Positions 1 to 8,620 of a DNA stretch of 62,713 nt are shown here, in pieces. The notes below the pieces were generated by a model that was given only the letters and a program-made list of their open reading frames with translations, was not told the DNA's origin and searched no databases. Source of the stretch: a bacterium (lineage in GTDB: Bacteria; Verrucomicrobiota; Verrucomicrobiia; Limisphaerales; UBA11358); assembly GCA_021817945.1 (NCBI GenBank), contig JAKAFL010000003.1, positions 97,664 through 160,376 of the forward strand. The letters run 5' to 3'. Position 1 is the stretch's first letter; every line of letters begins with the position of its first letter. The position numbers and the translations under genes were made by a program.

Positions 1-2063
1 TGCCCCAAGCCTCCCTGGTCCTCGAGTTCCATGTCAAACCCGGACGCAAAACCCAGTTCCGGTATGGGCGGCGGGTTGAGGGGGTAAATAAAGGCATCCC
101 GCACCTGGCTCAAGGCCATGAAGGCCCTTGCGATGACCGCCTGAACTGAGTGATCCGCTCCCGGCCGCTCGCTCCATGGTTTCAAATGAATGAATGCAAT
201 CGCGGAATTTTGGGCCTGGCCATTGAAACTGAAACCTGCGACCTCAATCGCGTCGGTCACTTCAGATTGCGACCGGTAATATTCGTCCACCTGCTTCAAG
301 ACCTGCTCGGTGCGCTGCTGCGTGGCGCCCACCGGCAGTTGAATGCTGTTGATCAGGTAGCCCTGGTCCTCCGCCGGCAGAAAAGCGGAGGGCAGGCGCA
401 CAAAAAGCCAGGCCACTGCGGCCACCACTGCCGCGTAGGCGATCATTTGCAAGGGGGCACGGGCGATGATGCGCCCGACCCAGCCTTCATAGCGGTGGGT
501 TGCCGCAGCAAAGGTGCGGTTCCACCAACCCCAGACGCCCCGTTTCTCCGTATGATGCCCTTTTTCAACCGGCGGAAGCAGGGAGGCGCACAAAGCCGGC
601 GTGAGGGTCATGGCCAGGAAAATGGAAAAACTCATGCACGAAACGAGGGACAGGGAAAACTGCCGGTAAATGGCGCCAACCGAGCCGCCAAAAAACGCCA
701 TGGGAATGAAAACCGCCGTAAGCACCAGGGTGATGGCAATCAGCGCTCCAGTGATCTGCTGCATGGCCTTGCGGGTGGCCTCGCGAGGCGACAATCCCTC
801 CTCGTTCATGATGCGCTCCACATTTTCAGTCACCACGATGGCATCATCCACCAGGATGCCAATGGCCAGGACCAGTCCGAACAAGGTGAGGACATTGATG
901 GAAAAACCCAGGATATACATCAGTGCAAACGACCCGAGCAGGGCCACCGGCACGACAATGGTGGGAATGAAGGCCGTGCGCAGGTTTTGAAGAAAAAAAT
1001 AAATGATCAGGAACACCATGACCACGGCTTCGATCAGGGTTTTAACCACCTCATGGACGGAGGCGGTGATGAACTCGGTTGAGTCATAGGGGAAATCCAC
1101 GCGCAAACCAGCAGGAAAGAAGGTGGAGAGCTGCTGGATTCGGGCACGCACAGCGTCTGCGGTGGCCAGGGCATTGGCGCCCGGTTCCAGCCGTATGCCG
1201 ACTGCTGCAGCCAGCCGGCCATTCACATGCACCTGGGTGGTATAGCTCTGGCCCGCCAACTCGATCCGGGCCACATCACGGAGGAAAACCCGTGATCCAT
1301 CCGGGTTGACGCGCAGGAGTATGGCGCCAAACTCATCCGGCGAGACCAGTGTGCTCTGGCCCTGGACAGTGACATTGAGTTCCTGTCCCTTCACGGCCGG
1401 CAGCATGCCGAGCTGTCCCACGGGCACCTCGGCATTCTGGGCTTCCACCGCACTGACGACATCGCCGGCAGTGATTCCATAGCCCTCCATTTTATTGGGA
1501 TTGAGCCAGAGACGCATGGCGTAGTAGGTGCCAAAGAGGTCCGCCTCGCCGACCCCGCTGACGCGCCGGATGGGATCAAGGATGGTGGCAGAGATGAAAT
1601 TGCCCAAGGCTATGTCGCTGATGTTGTTGGTGGAGGACAGGGCGAAAAACATCAAAAAATTGTGGGTGGACTTGGTGACAATCACACCCGATTGCTGCAC
1701 GGTCAGCGGCAGGCTGGGGGTGGCCAGTTGCAGTTTGTTTTGGACCTGGACCTGAGCCAGGTCCGGATCCGTGCCCGGCTGGAAATATAATTGAACCTGG
1801 CATTGCCCGCTGGAACTGCTGCTGGAGGACACGTACAAAAGATGATCCAGCCCGCTCATCTGCTCCTCGATCACCTCCGTCACGGTGTTTTGGACCGTCT
1901 CGGCAGAGGCGCCCGCATAATTGGCGGTGATGGAGATGGAAGGAGGGGCCACGCTGGGATACTCGGCCACGGGTAGATGCACCAGAGCCATCATGCCGGC
2001 CATCATGATGAACAATGAAATGACCCAGGCAAAAATCGGGCGGTCTATGAAGAATTTTGGCAT
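1..2063 (-). CDS. RND efflux pump inner-membrane permease, 3' end outside window
   Basis: The reading frame starts at the ATG complementary to 2061-2063 (MPKFFIDRPIFAWVI) and stays open to the window edge, giving about 687 residues of a protein that in the HAE1/AcrB family is about 1040 long. Family landmarks are visible: the N-terminal 'FIDRPIFAWV', the porter-domain 'GQCQVQLYF', and a transmembrane-4 stretch 'AIGILVDDAIVVTENVER' carrying the paired aspartates of the proton relay. By family, it is the proton-driven pump subunit that takes substrates from the inner membrane or periplasm to an adaptor and an outer-membrane channel. It lies 15 bp after the adaptor gene on the same strand and is surely co-transcribed with it. 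No TolC-type gene is in view; it may lie beyond the edge. Substrate cannot be told. Confidence 0.93.
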   Translation of the reverse strand, partial: MPKFFIDRPIFAWVISLFIMMAGMMALVHLPVAEYPSVAPPSISITANYAGASAETVQNTVTEVIEEQMSGLDHLLYVSSSSSSSGQCQVQLYFQPGTDPDLAQVQVQNKLQLATPSLPLTVQQSGVIVTKSTHNFLMFFALSSTNNISDIALGNFISATILDPIRRVSGVGEADLFGTYYAMRLWLNPNKMEGYGITAGDVVSAVEAQNAEVPVGQLGMLPAVKGQELNVTVQGQSTLVSPDEFGAILLRVNPDGSRVFLRDVARIELAGQSYTTQVHVNGRLAAAVGIRLEPGANALATADAVRARIQQLSTFFPAGLRVDFPYDSTEFITASVHEVVKTLIEAVVMVFLIIYFFLQNLRTAFIPTIVVPVALLGSFALMYILGFSINVLTLFGLVLAIGILVDDAIVVTENVERIMNEEGLSPREATRKAMQQITGALIAITLVLTAVFIPMAFFGGSVGAIYRQFSLSLVSCMSFSIFLAMTLTPALCASLLPPVEKGHHTEKRGVWGWWNRTFAAATHRYEGWVGRIIARAPLQMIAYAAVVAAVAWLFVRLPSAFLPAEDQGYLINSIQLPVGATQQRTEQVLKQVDEYYRSQSEVTDAIEVAGFSFNGQAQNSAIAFIHLKPWSERPGADHSVQAVIARAFMALSQVRDAFIYPLNPPPIPELGFASGFDMELEDQGGLG

Positions 2064-2078
2064 TTGCGGGTGAACCCT

Positions 2079-3293
2079 CTACGGTTGAGCTGCCGGTTGC
2101 GCGGAGCCGGCGGAGGAGCCGGCGGGAATGGGAACCACCGTCATGCCAGGCTGCGCCCTCTGGAATCCGTCCACCATGATTTGCTGGCCTGCCTCAAGGC
2201 CACCCTGGATGATCCAATCCCCTCCAACCGCATCGCCCAGGACCACGGGCTGAGCTTTCACCTGGTTGGACACCACCAGCATCACCGCAGCCGTGCCATC
2301 CAGATTGATAGTCACAGCAGGTTGTGGAACGAGGATGGTTTGAGCCGAGACAGCCTGGACCAATCGGCCCTCGACAAACATCCCCGGCAACAACAAGCCT
2401 TCCGGATTGGGAAATTCGGTCCGCAAGGTGATCATTCCACTGCTCGTGTTCACGCTCACATCGCTAAAGAGCAAATGACCTGGATGCTCGTAAATGGAAC
2501 CATCCGGCAGCTTCAAAGCCACGGTTGCATCGCCCGCATCGGGATTTGTCCATTGGCCATCGGCGATTTGTTGTTTTAATTTCAAAGCCCCGGCGGCAGG
2601 TTCCGTCAAATCCACATAAACCGGGTCCATTTTTTGGATCACTGCCATGGGGGTTGCGGCGCTTTGGCTGACCAGCGCGCCCTCAGTGACCAGGGCGGGA
2701 CCAATGCGTCCGCCAATGGGAGCCGTCACCGAACAATAACCCAGGTTGATTTCAGCGATTTTTTCCGCGGCGCGCGCCGCTGCCACACCAGCCACTGCTT
2801 GGGCGGCAGCGGCAATGGCGTTGTCGTAATTCTGCCGGCTCACGGCATTGATTCCCATGAGCGGCTTGTACCGTTTGGCCAGCCATTCCGCCTGGGTTTT
2901 GCCCGCCTCATTTTGGGCAACCGTTGCCCTGGCGCTTTCCAGCGCGGCCTTGTACGGGGCCGGGTCAATTTGGTAAAGAAGCTGGCCAGCCCGCACATAA
3001 GCGCCCTGTTCAAAATTCCGATGCAACACCACCCCATCCACCCGGGCGTTGACTTGGGCAATCTCCACCGGCTCCACGCGCCCCGGAAATTCATTGGTCA
3101 GGGACAGGGCCCGGGGTTGAACGGTCACGACACCCACTTGTGGCGGAGGCATGGCGCCGCCAACCGGCTGGCTGCCCCCGCAACCGGTGATGCCCATCAA
3201 CGCCAGGGCAAAAACCACGGCGATGAGAAACCTCGGTTGCAGCCGACCATACTGAGGCCGGTCATTTCCTGGCAGAATCAAATGAGTATTCAT
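2079..3293 (-). CDS. RND efflux periplasmic adaptor (membrane fusion lipoprotein)
   Basis: 404 aa. The N terminus has a hydrophobic signal segment (about residues 21-37) ending in a lipobox 'LMGITGC' with Cys38, so it is probably a lipoprotein. 'VVTVQPRALSLTNEFPGRVEP' followed by 'VNARVDGVVLHRNFEQGAYV' is the typical adaptor start with the first lipoyl half-motif; a helical hairpin (about 115-185) and the second lipoyl half ('SVTAPIGGRIGPALVTEGA') follow, then the beta-barrel and membrane-proximal domains. The start is backed by a GAGGA ribosome site 5 nt upstream. It bridges the pump at 1-2063 to an outer-membrane channel. It is the first gene of the operon, with a gene-free region upstream and no regulator gene beside it. 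Confidence 0.93.
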   Translation of the reverse strand: MNTHLILPGNDRPQYGRLQPRFLIAVVFALALMGITGCGGSQPVGGAMPPPQVGVVTVQPRALSLTNEFPGRVEPVEIAQVNARVDGVVLHRNFEQGAYVRAGQLLYQIDPAPYKAALESARATVAQNEAGKTQAEWLAKRYKPLMGINAVSRQNYDNAIAAAAQAVAGVAAARAAEKIAEINLGYCSVTAPIGGRIGPALVTEGALVSQSAATPMAVIQKMDPVYVDLTEPAAGALKLKQQIADGQWTNPDAGDATVALKLPDGSIYEHPGHLLFSDVSVNTSSGMITLRTEFPNPEGLLLPGMFVEGRLVQAVSAQTILVPQPAVTINLDGTAAVMLVVSNQVKAQPVVLGDAVGGDWIIQGGLEAGQQIMVDGFQRAQPGMTVVPIPAGSSAGSAQPAAQP

Positions 3294-3747
3294 CCGTCCT
3301 CAGTGTTGATTGATTTTTTTCAAACCTTTCCTTTCAAATCATTTCAAACGACAACCGGCGCCGCGCTTGCCATGCCAAGCCTCCTGATGCCTGATGTGCA
3401 GATGCGGCGCTTGCAACACGGCCTTAGATGAACCCGGTCATTAGGCAAAACCTTTTTCCGCTTGCATGGCTTAAAATCCCAAATTCAAGGAACCGGCGTC
3501 AAATGGAATTTTGGATAAAACCTGAGCGTGAACAAAATGAGAAGCCCAAGCTTCGGACCAAAGACTGACCAGGCAGGAACGACGGCGGGGAATTATAAAG
3601 AATGTCCAAATGAAAAAAGCGAATCCGACCCGCATGTCCATTTCTTGTTCGGATCGCTTATGCAAACAGCAAGCATGAAGGCGCGGCCACCCAGCCTCCA
3701 GCCAAACCTGGTGGCTTTCGTAAGCCACAAGTTAAGCGCGGCAAAAA
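3294..3747. other. Gene-free region between RND operon and pyrophosphatase gene
   Basis: 454 bp with only short, mutually overlapping open frames that lack recognisable protein character. It must hold the promoter of the RND operon (reading left) and the 3' end of the pyrophosphatase transcript (arriving from the right). I could not pick a convincing -35/-10 pair. The only clear structure is a short inverted repeat at 3711-3728. Confidence 0.5.
3711..3728 (-). terminator. Possible terminator hairpin after the pyrophosphatase gene
   Basis: A 7-bp perfect stem (GTGGCTT/AAGCCAC) with a 4-nt loop lies 20 nt beyond the hppA stop codon. It is not followed by a run of T on the transcribed strand, so an intrinsic terminator is only a guess. 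Confidence 0.3.
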
Positions 3748-6267
3748 TCAAATAATGACTGGTTCCGAGCTTTTCTTGGAGCGGTTTAAGCTCGAAGGCC
3801 TGTCCTCCTTGACCCAATCGCCCTCCTCTTCGGCAAGGTTTTCATCAGGAATGCGCATGGCATAGAAGGAGCGCCACACAAAAACCAAAGCAAGCAGGAA
3901 AAAGAAAAGCCCGATGCCCCATTTGAGCCATTCATTCGACATGGTCACGGCGATTTCCACGGCCAGCAGGCCGAAAAGGGTGGTGAATTTGATGACCGGA
4001 TTGAGAGCCACCGATGAAGTGTCCTTGAATGGATCCCCCACCGTGTCGCCCACCACGGTGGCGGCATGCAGGTCGGTGCTCTTTTTACGGAGCACAACTT
4101 CGACGATTTTCTTGGCATTGTCCCAAGCTCCACCGGCATTGGCCATAAAGATGGCTTGAAACAGGCCAAAGAAGGCAATCCCAATCAAGTAACCGATGAA
4201 AAAATAGGGGTTGAAAAAAGCAAAAGAGAGGGCAAAACAAAAGACAACGATAAAAATATTCCACATTCCCTTCTGGGCATAAACCGTGCAGATGCGGACG
4301 ACCTCCTTGGAGTCCGCCTCGGAGGCGGCATGAACGTGAAGATTGAGGTGTTTTTTGATGAAGACGACGGCGCGGTAGGAACCGGTGACGACCGCCTGGG
4401 TGCTGGCGCCCGTAAACCAATACACCACCGCCCCACCCAGCAGGAGGCCAAGAATGATTTCCGGCTGGACGAGGCTCAAATGCGCCATCACGCCGCCAAA
4501 CATATTCTCGAGCAGGATGATGATACCGAAAACCATGGTGGTGGCGCCCACCACTGCCGTACCTATGAGAACAGGTTTGGCAGTGGCTTTGAAGGTGTTG
4601 CCGCATCCATCCCCTTTTTCGAGCAGAAATTTGGCATTTTCAAAATCCGGGTCAAACCCGAATTTGTCACGAATATCATCCTCGATGCCCTCGAGAGACT
4701 CAATGCGGCTCAACTCATAAACTGACTGGGCATTGTCTGTGACAGGCCCATAACTGTCCACGGCGATGGTGACCGGCCCCATGCCAAGAAACCCAAAAGC
4801 CACGAGGCCAAAGGCAAAAATGGGCGCAGCGAACTTGAATTGCCCGGGCATCAAGGCCAGGATGGGCGAGCCTGCGTAGGACGACAGCAAGGAGGCGACC
4901 AGCATCAAGGCTGCAATGCACAGGCCCATCCAAAATGCGGAAAAATTGCCCGCCACCAACCCCGCGAGAATATTCAGGGATGCGCCGCCGTGTTTTGAGC
5001 AGGTGGTGACCTCTTTCACATGCTGGCAATTCATGCTGGTAAAAATCTTGGTCATTTCAGGTATGAGGGCCCCGGCCACTGTCCCGCAGGAAATGATTGC
5101 GGAGAGAACCCACCAGAGATTGGGGTCAAACCCGGTCTGGCGGCCCAATAGAAACCAACTGGCGGTGAAGGTCACAAGAATGGAAACCGCCGAGGTCACC
5201 CAGACCAGCAGGGTCAGGGGGGACTCAAAATCGAAATCCTTTCGTCCGCTGAAACGCGCGTGTGAGAGGGCGCCGTTCAGAAAATAAGAAAGAATGGAGG
5301 TGGCAATCATGAGGGCGCGCATGGTGAAAAGCCAGATGATCAGGGTGGCGCACTCATCCGGCTTGGACGCCAGTGCCAGCGCGAGGAAGGCGATCAACGC
5401 CACGCCGGTCACTCCATAAGTCTCAAAACCATCCGCCGTTGGCCCCACGCTGTCGCCCGCATTATCACCGGTGCAATCAGCTATCACTCCCGGGTTTTTG
5501 GGGTCATCCTCCGGCAATTTGAAGATGATTTTCATGAGGTCTGAGCCGATGTCAGCGATTTTGGTGAAAATGCCTCCGCAGATGCGGAGAACCGATGCGC
5601 CGAGGGATTCACCAATTGCGAACCCGATGAAACAGGGCCCCGCGAGGTTTCGCGGCAGGAATACCAGGATGCAAATCATGAAAAACAACTCCACACAAAC
5701 CAGGAGCAACCCCACGCTCATGCCTGAACGCAAGGGAATCCCGAGGGTCAACAGCGGGTTTCCGCGCAGGGCTGAAAACGCGGTGCGCGAATTGGCGATG
5801 GTGTTGATGCGGATGCCGAACCAGGCCACGGCGCCGCTGCCATTGATGCCCAACAACGAAGCCACCAGAATCACAGCCACGCTTCCGTAGCCCATATGTT
5901 CCAATCCGCGAAAATAAAAAAACATGCACCCGCCCACCAGCAGCCAGATTCCCGCGAGAAACCTGCCCTGCTGCAACAGATAAGTTTTGCACGTCTCCCA
6001 AATCATGGCAGACACGCGGGCCATGCAATCATGCACTGGCAGCATCCGGGTTTGATGATACTGGAACAATCCAAACCCCATGCCCACGACGCACATGGCC
6101 AGTCCAAAATACATCAGTAGGACGCCGCTCAAGCCATCCAGCCCGGCAAAGTGGATATTTGTCAGGCGGGGGATTTTGATATCAGCATCGCCGGCGTGGG
6201 AGCCAAGGGTAGAAAATATTAACACAAGGGGCGGAAGCGCGGCGCGCAGCAATTTGGTTGTTTTCAT
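3748..6267 (-). CDS. hppA: Membrane-bound ion-translocating pyrophosphatase (divergent type)
   Basis: 839 aa, longer than the usual 650-800, with about 16 hydrophobic segments. It couples hydrolysis of pyrophosphate to pumping of H+ or Na+ across the inner membrane. Signature sites are present but altered: 'DIGSDL' (239-244) where the family has DVGADL, 'EDDPKNPGVIADCTGDNAGD' (253-272) where the family has 'NVGDNVGD', 'GPVTDNAQSV' (507-516), and the C-terminal 'NAGGAWDNAKK' and 'VGDTVGDPFKDTSS'. Between the GPVTDNA motif and 'GCGNTFKATAK' (555-564) there are roughly 15 more residues than in plant or Rhodospirillum enzymes. Lys560 occupies the position where a lysine marks potassium-independent enzymes, but the residue three further on is Ala instead of Thr. 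A hydrophobic N-terminal segment (about 7-25) may be a signal peptide. The gene appears monocistronic. The pumped ion cannot be assigned by reading. Confidence 0.93.
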   Translation of the reverse strand: MKTTKLLRAALPPLVLIFSTLGSHAGDADIKIPRLTNIHFAGLDGLSGVLLMYFGLAMCVVGMGFGLFQYHQTRMLPVHDCMARVSAMIWETCKTYLLQQGRFLAGIWLLVGGCMFFYFRGLEHMGYGSVAVILVASLLGINGSGAVAWFGIRINTIANSRTAFSALRGNPLLTLGIPLRSGMSVGLLLVCVELFFMICILVFLPRNLAGPCFIGFAIGESLGASVLRICGGIFTKIADIGSDLMKIIFKLPEDDPKNPGVIADCTGDNAGDSVGPTADGFETYGVTGVALIAFLALALASKPDECATLIIWLFTMRALMIATSILSYFLNGALSHARFSGRKDFDFESPLTLLVWVTSAVSILVTFTASWFLLGRQTGFDPNLWWVLSAIISCGTVAGALIPEMTKIFTSMNCQHVKEVTTCSKHGGASLNILAGLVAGNFSAFWMGLCIAALMLVASLLSSYAGSPILALMPGQFKFAAPIFAFGLVAFGFLGMGPVTIAVDSYGPVTDNAQSVYELSRIESLEGIEDDIRDKFGFDPDFENAKFLLEKGDGCGNTFKATAKPVLIGTAVVGATTMVFGIIILLENMFGGVMAHLSLVQPEIILGLLLGGAVVYWFTGASTQAVVTGSYRAVVFIKKHLNLHVHAASEADSKEVVRICTVYAQKGMWNIFIVVFCFALSFAFFNPYFFIGYLIGIAFFGLFQAIFMANAGGAWDNAKKIVEVVLRKKSTDLHAATVVGDTVGDPFKDTSSVALNPVIKFTTLFGLLAVEIAVTMSNEWLKWGIGLFFFLLALVFVWRSFYAMRIPDENLAEEEGDWVKEDRPSSLNRSKKSSEPVII

Positions 6268-6728
6268 GTTTGGTCTGGAAAAAGTTAAACCATGATTTCA
6301 TGATAATCCTTTCCGGGCGTTGGTTCTTAACCTGGATTGTTTTTTATTCGTTATATCTTGTGCATCCAAAAGCCGGGAAACACCCCGCGACCCGCCTTGA
6401 GCGCCTCGCCTCCCTGCCTCACGCACCCCGTCCAGGGGCCAGGATCGGACACCCCGGCATTTCAGGCGGTTGAAATGGATTGAACCGGTTATTTGCGATC
6501 CCCCTCCGCCTGTGCCTGGAGCGCTCACGGGATCATATCTCCATTTTTGGGATATTCCATAATCATGACTCCTGCTGAAACGGTTCAAGGCACTTGGGGC
6601 ATGTCGAGGCTGTGGAGAATGATTTCTGCGAAAAAGAGAATTGGCCGGACCTGAACAAGGCCAAAAAAGACGGTTTTGCCTGATCCCTGTCAAACCAACA
6701 AACCCGCGCGACGCCCATTTTTAAAATC
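6268..6728. other. Gene-free region upstream of hppA
   Basis: 461 bp. Open frames here have no protein-like composition. The region should hold the hppA promoter and the end of the adk transcript. A small palindrome CATGA-TT-TCATG lies at 6291-6302, within 35 nt of the hppA start; it could be an operator or chance. Confidence 0.45.
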
Positions 6729-7505
6729 CTAGGCGAATAAAATCTCCGGACGATCCAAAGCGGGACGCCGGGCAAGTTCACGGAGAGAGCGCTCGAAGGT
6801 TTCCTCTGGGGTGCCCGCAGCTTCGATGGAGACCAGCAATTCTCTCCGCCGATAAAATCTTTTCAACGGTTCGGCATTTTTGGCATAGGCCTTGAGCCTC
6901 ATCCGGATGGATTCAGGCCGGTCATCCTCTCTCTGCAACAGCGCAGCGCCGCAGTGGTCGCAAATGCCCGGTTTTTTGGGGGGTAATGACTTCAGATGGA
7001 AAACCGCCGCGCAGGAGGGACAAGTTCGGCGCCCGGAAAGACGGGAAATTATTTCCCTGAGCGGCAACTTGTAATCCAGGACTGCATCCAATTGCAGGCT
7101 GTTATTCTCCAGAATGGCCGCCAGAACGCGGGCTTGAGCCACGGTGCGGGGAAATCCATCCAGCAAAAAACCACCCCCGCACCTGAGACATTTCAGGCGT
7201 TCCATGATCAGGCTGACCACCGTTTGATCCGGAACGAGCTGGCCCTGTCTCATGAATTCCAGCGCGTGAGACATTGCGGGACTCAGCGGGTCATGGCCGC
7301 ATTTTCCTGCCGCGCGAAAAACATCGCCCAAGGAAAGATGGCAGGCACCAAAATGGCGGCTGAGCAACTCGGCCTGGGTTCCCTTGCCCACGCCTGGGGC
7401 TCCCAGCAGGACAAAACGCCTGGGACAAGGCTGATCGGCGCCCGGATCCGAACAAACTGCATTGCCACCATGAAGCCAGGCGGCATGGTCATTTTTCGCA
7501 TTCAT
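6729..7505 (-). CDS. adk: Adenylate kinase (zinc-finger LID type) with N-terminal extension
   Basis: 258 aa. It interconverts AMP, ADP and ATP in the cytoplasm. The P-loop 'GAPGVGKGT' is at 35-43, the NMP-binding helix follows ('LSLGDVFRAA', where most adenylate kinases have STGDMLRAA), 'GFLLDGFPRT' is at 112-121, and the LID has four cysteines (162, 165, 182, 185) in a CxxC-CxxC arrangement expected to bind zinc. The usual length is 210-220 aa; the surplus is a 28-residue non-conserved N terminus and a longer tail. The chosen ATG has AAAGGAG about 14 nt upstream, which is rather far. The gene follows the pyruvate oxidoreductase operon by 104 bp on the same strand, so energy-charge buffering could be co-expressed with fermentation. 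The L-for-T change in the NMP site leaves a small chance of another nucleoside monophosphate kinase. Confidence 0.85.
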   Translation of the reverse strand: MNAKNDHAAWLHGGNAVCSDPGADQPCPRRFVLLGAPGVGKGTQAELLSRHFGACHLSLGDVFRAAGKCGHDPLSPAMSHALEFMRQGQLVPDQTVVSLIMERLKCLRCGGGFLLDGFPRTVAQARVLAAILENNSLQLDAVLDYKLPLREIISRLSGRRTCPSCAAVFHLKSLPPKKPGICDHCGAALLQREDDRPESIRMRLKAYAKNAEPLKRFYRRRELLVSIEAAGTPEETFERSLRELARRPALDRPEILFA

Positions 7506-7609
7506 ATCAGCGAGAATGACTCCTTTTTCATTCCCCCGCTACACAAGGATTGGCGATAAGGCATCGCGTTTTGGCCCATGAAGCGCAAACGATTCCGCTC
7601 CGCCCTTGG

Positions 7610-8608
7610 TTATTGGGCAGGCCTGTAACTGCAAATGGCCCTCATGTATTGGGCGCGCTCGAATTCACTCGGGGAGGCGCAGTTTTTCTGACTCAAACTG
7701 CCCTTAAGCTGCGCCACCGACTCGTACTCGTGCTTTTCCATCCATTCGACCAAATCCCGCTCGATCACCTGGACGTGGCGTAAACCATGCCGCATCAACG
7801 TGGAACAAAGCATGGTCACATCCGCCCCGGCCAGAAGCATTTTCAATGCGTCGGAGCCGCGGTGGATGCCGCTGGTGGCCGCCAGGCTTGCCCGGATTTT
7901 TCCATGAAGAATGGCAATCCACCGCAGCGGCAGGCGCATGGCCATGGGAGTGCTCAAGAGGATGTTTGGCTCAATTTCCATTGATTCCAAATCAATATCA
8001 GGCTGGTAAAAGCGATTGAACATCACCAACCCGTCCGCCCCGGCCAAGTCAAAACTTCGCGCCATGTTGGCAAAATTACTGAAAAACGGGCTTAGTTTCA
8101 CTGCCACGGGAATGGCGACCACCTCCTTGACGGCTTGCAGAATCTCGAGGTAGGTCATTTCCACTTCAGCGCCGGAAACCAGCGGGTCTGTGGGAATATG
8201 ATAGATATTCAATTCCAGCGCATCCGCGCCAGCACCCTGGATCTGCCTGGCGTACTCGATCCATCCGCCAATGGATGTTCCATTTAAACTGGCTATCACC
8301 GGCATTCGAACGGCTTTCTTTGCCTGCGCAATATGCCCAAGATACTCCTCGGGTCCGAGCCGGTAATCCCTGCAGTCGGGAAAGTAATTCAATGCTTCCG
8401 GGAAACTCTCCGTCCCCTGCTCCATTCTTTCGTGAAGCTCCAGCCGGTCAGAGCGGAATTGTTCCTCAAAAATGGAATACAACACCACCGCGCTTGCGCC
8501 GGCATCTTCCATGCGCCGGATATCATCCAATTCCTCAGACAAGGGTGAGGCGCTGACAACCAGCGGTGTCCGAAGTTTTAATCCCAGGTATGTGGTGCTC
8601 AGGTCCAT
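7610..8608 (-). CDS. Dihydroorotate dehydrogenase-like protein linked to nifJ
   Basis: 332 aa TIM-barrel flavoprotein of the dihydroorotate dehydrogenase superfamily. The start 'MDLSTTYLGLKLRTPLVVSA' and internal 'GTSIGGWIEYA', 'LELNIYHIPTD' and 'VKLSPFFSNFA' match the subgroup that in many genomes lies beside pyruvate:ferredoxin oxidoreductase and is annotated as a putative oxidoreductase, not as the pyrimidine enzyme. It starts 12 bp after the nifJ stop and belongs to that operon. Its redox partner and substrate are unknown; the position suggests it uses or supplies electrons around pyruvate or ferredoxin metabolism. A true pyrD role is less likely. Confidence 0.85.
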   Translation of the reverse strand: MDLSTTYLGLKLRTPLVVSASPLSEELDDIRRMEDAGASAVVLYSIFEEQFRSDRLELHERMEQGTESFPEALNYFPDCRDYRLGPEEYLGHIAQAKKAVRMPVIASLNGTSIGGWIEYARQIQGAGADALELNIYHIPTDPLVSGAEVEMTYLEILQAVKEVVAIPVAVKLSPFFSNFANMARSFDLAGADGLVMFNRFYQPDIDLESMEIEPNILLSTPMAMRLPLRWIAILHGKIRASLAATSGIHRGSDALKMLLAGADVTMLCSTLMRHGLRHVQVIERDLVEWMEKHEYESVAQLKGSLSQKNCASPSEFERAQYMRAICSYRPAQ

Positions 8609-8620
8609 AATGTTTGGGCG

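Noticed and set aside
6298..6693. 131-codon minus-strand frame upstream of hppA
   Set aside because: Composition is typical of non-coding GC-rich DNA, it has no hydrophobic or domain pattern, and it fills the area expected for a promoter.
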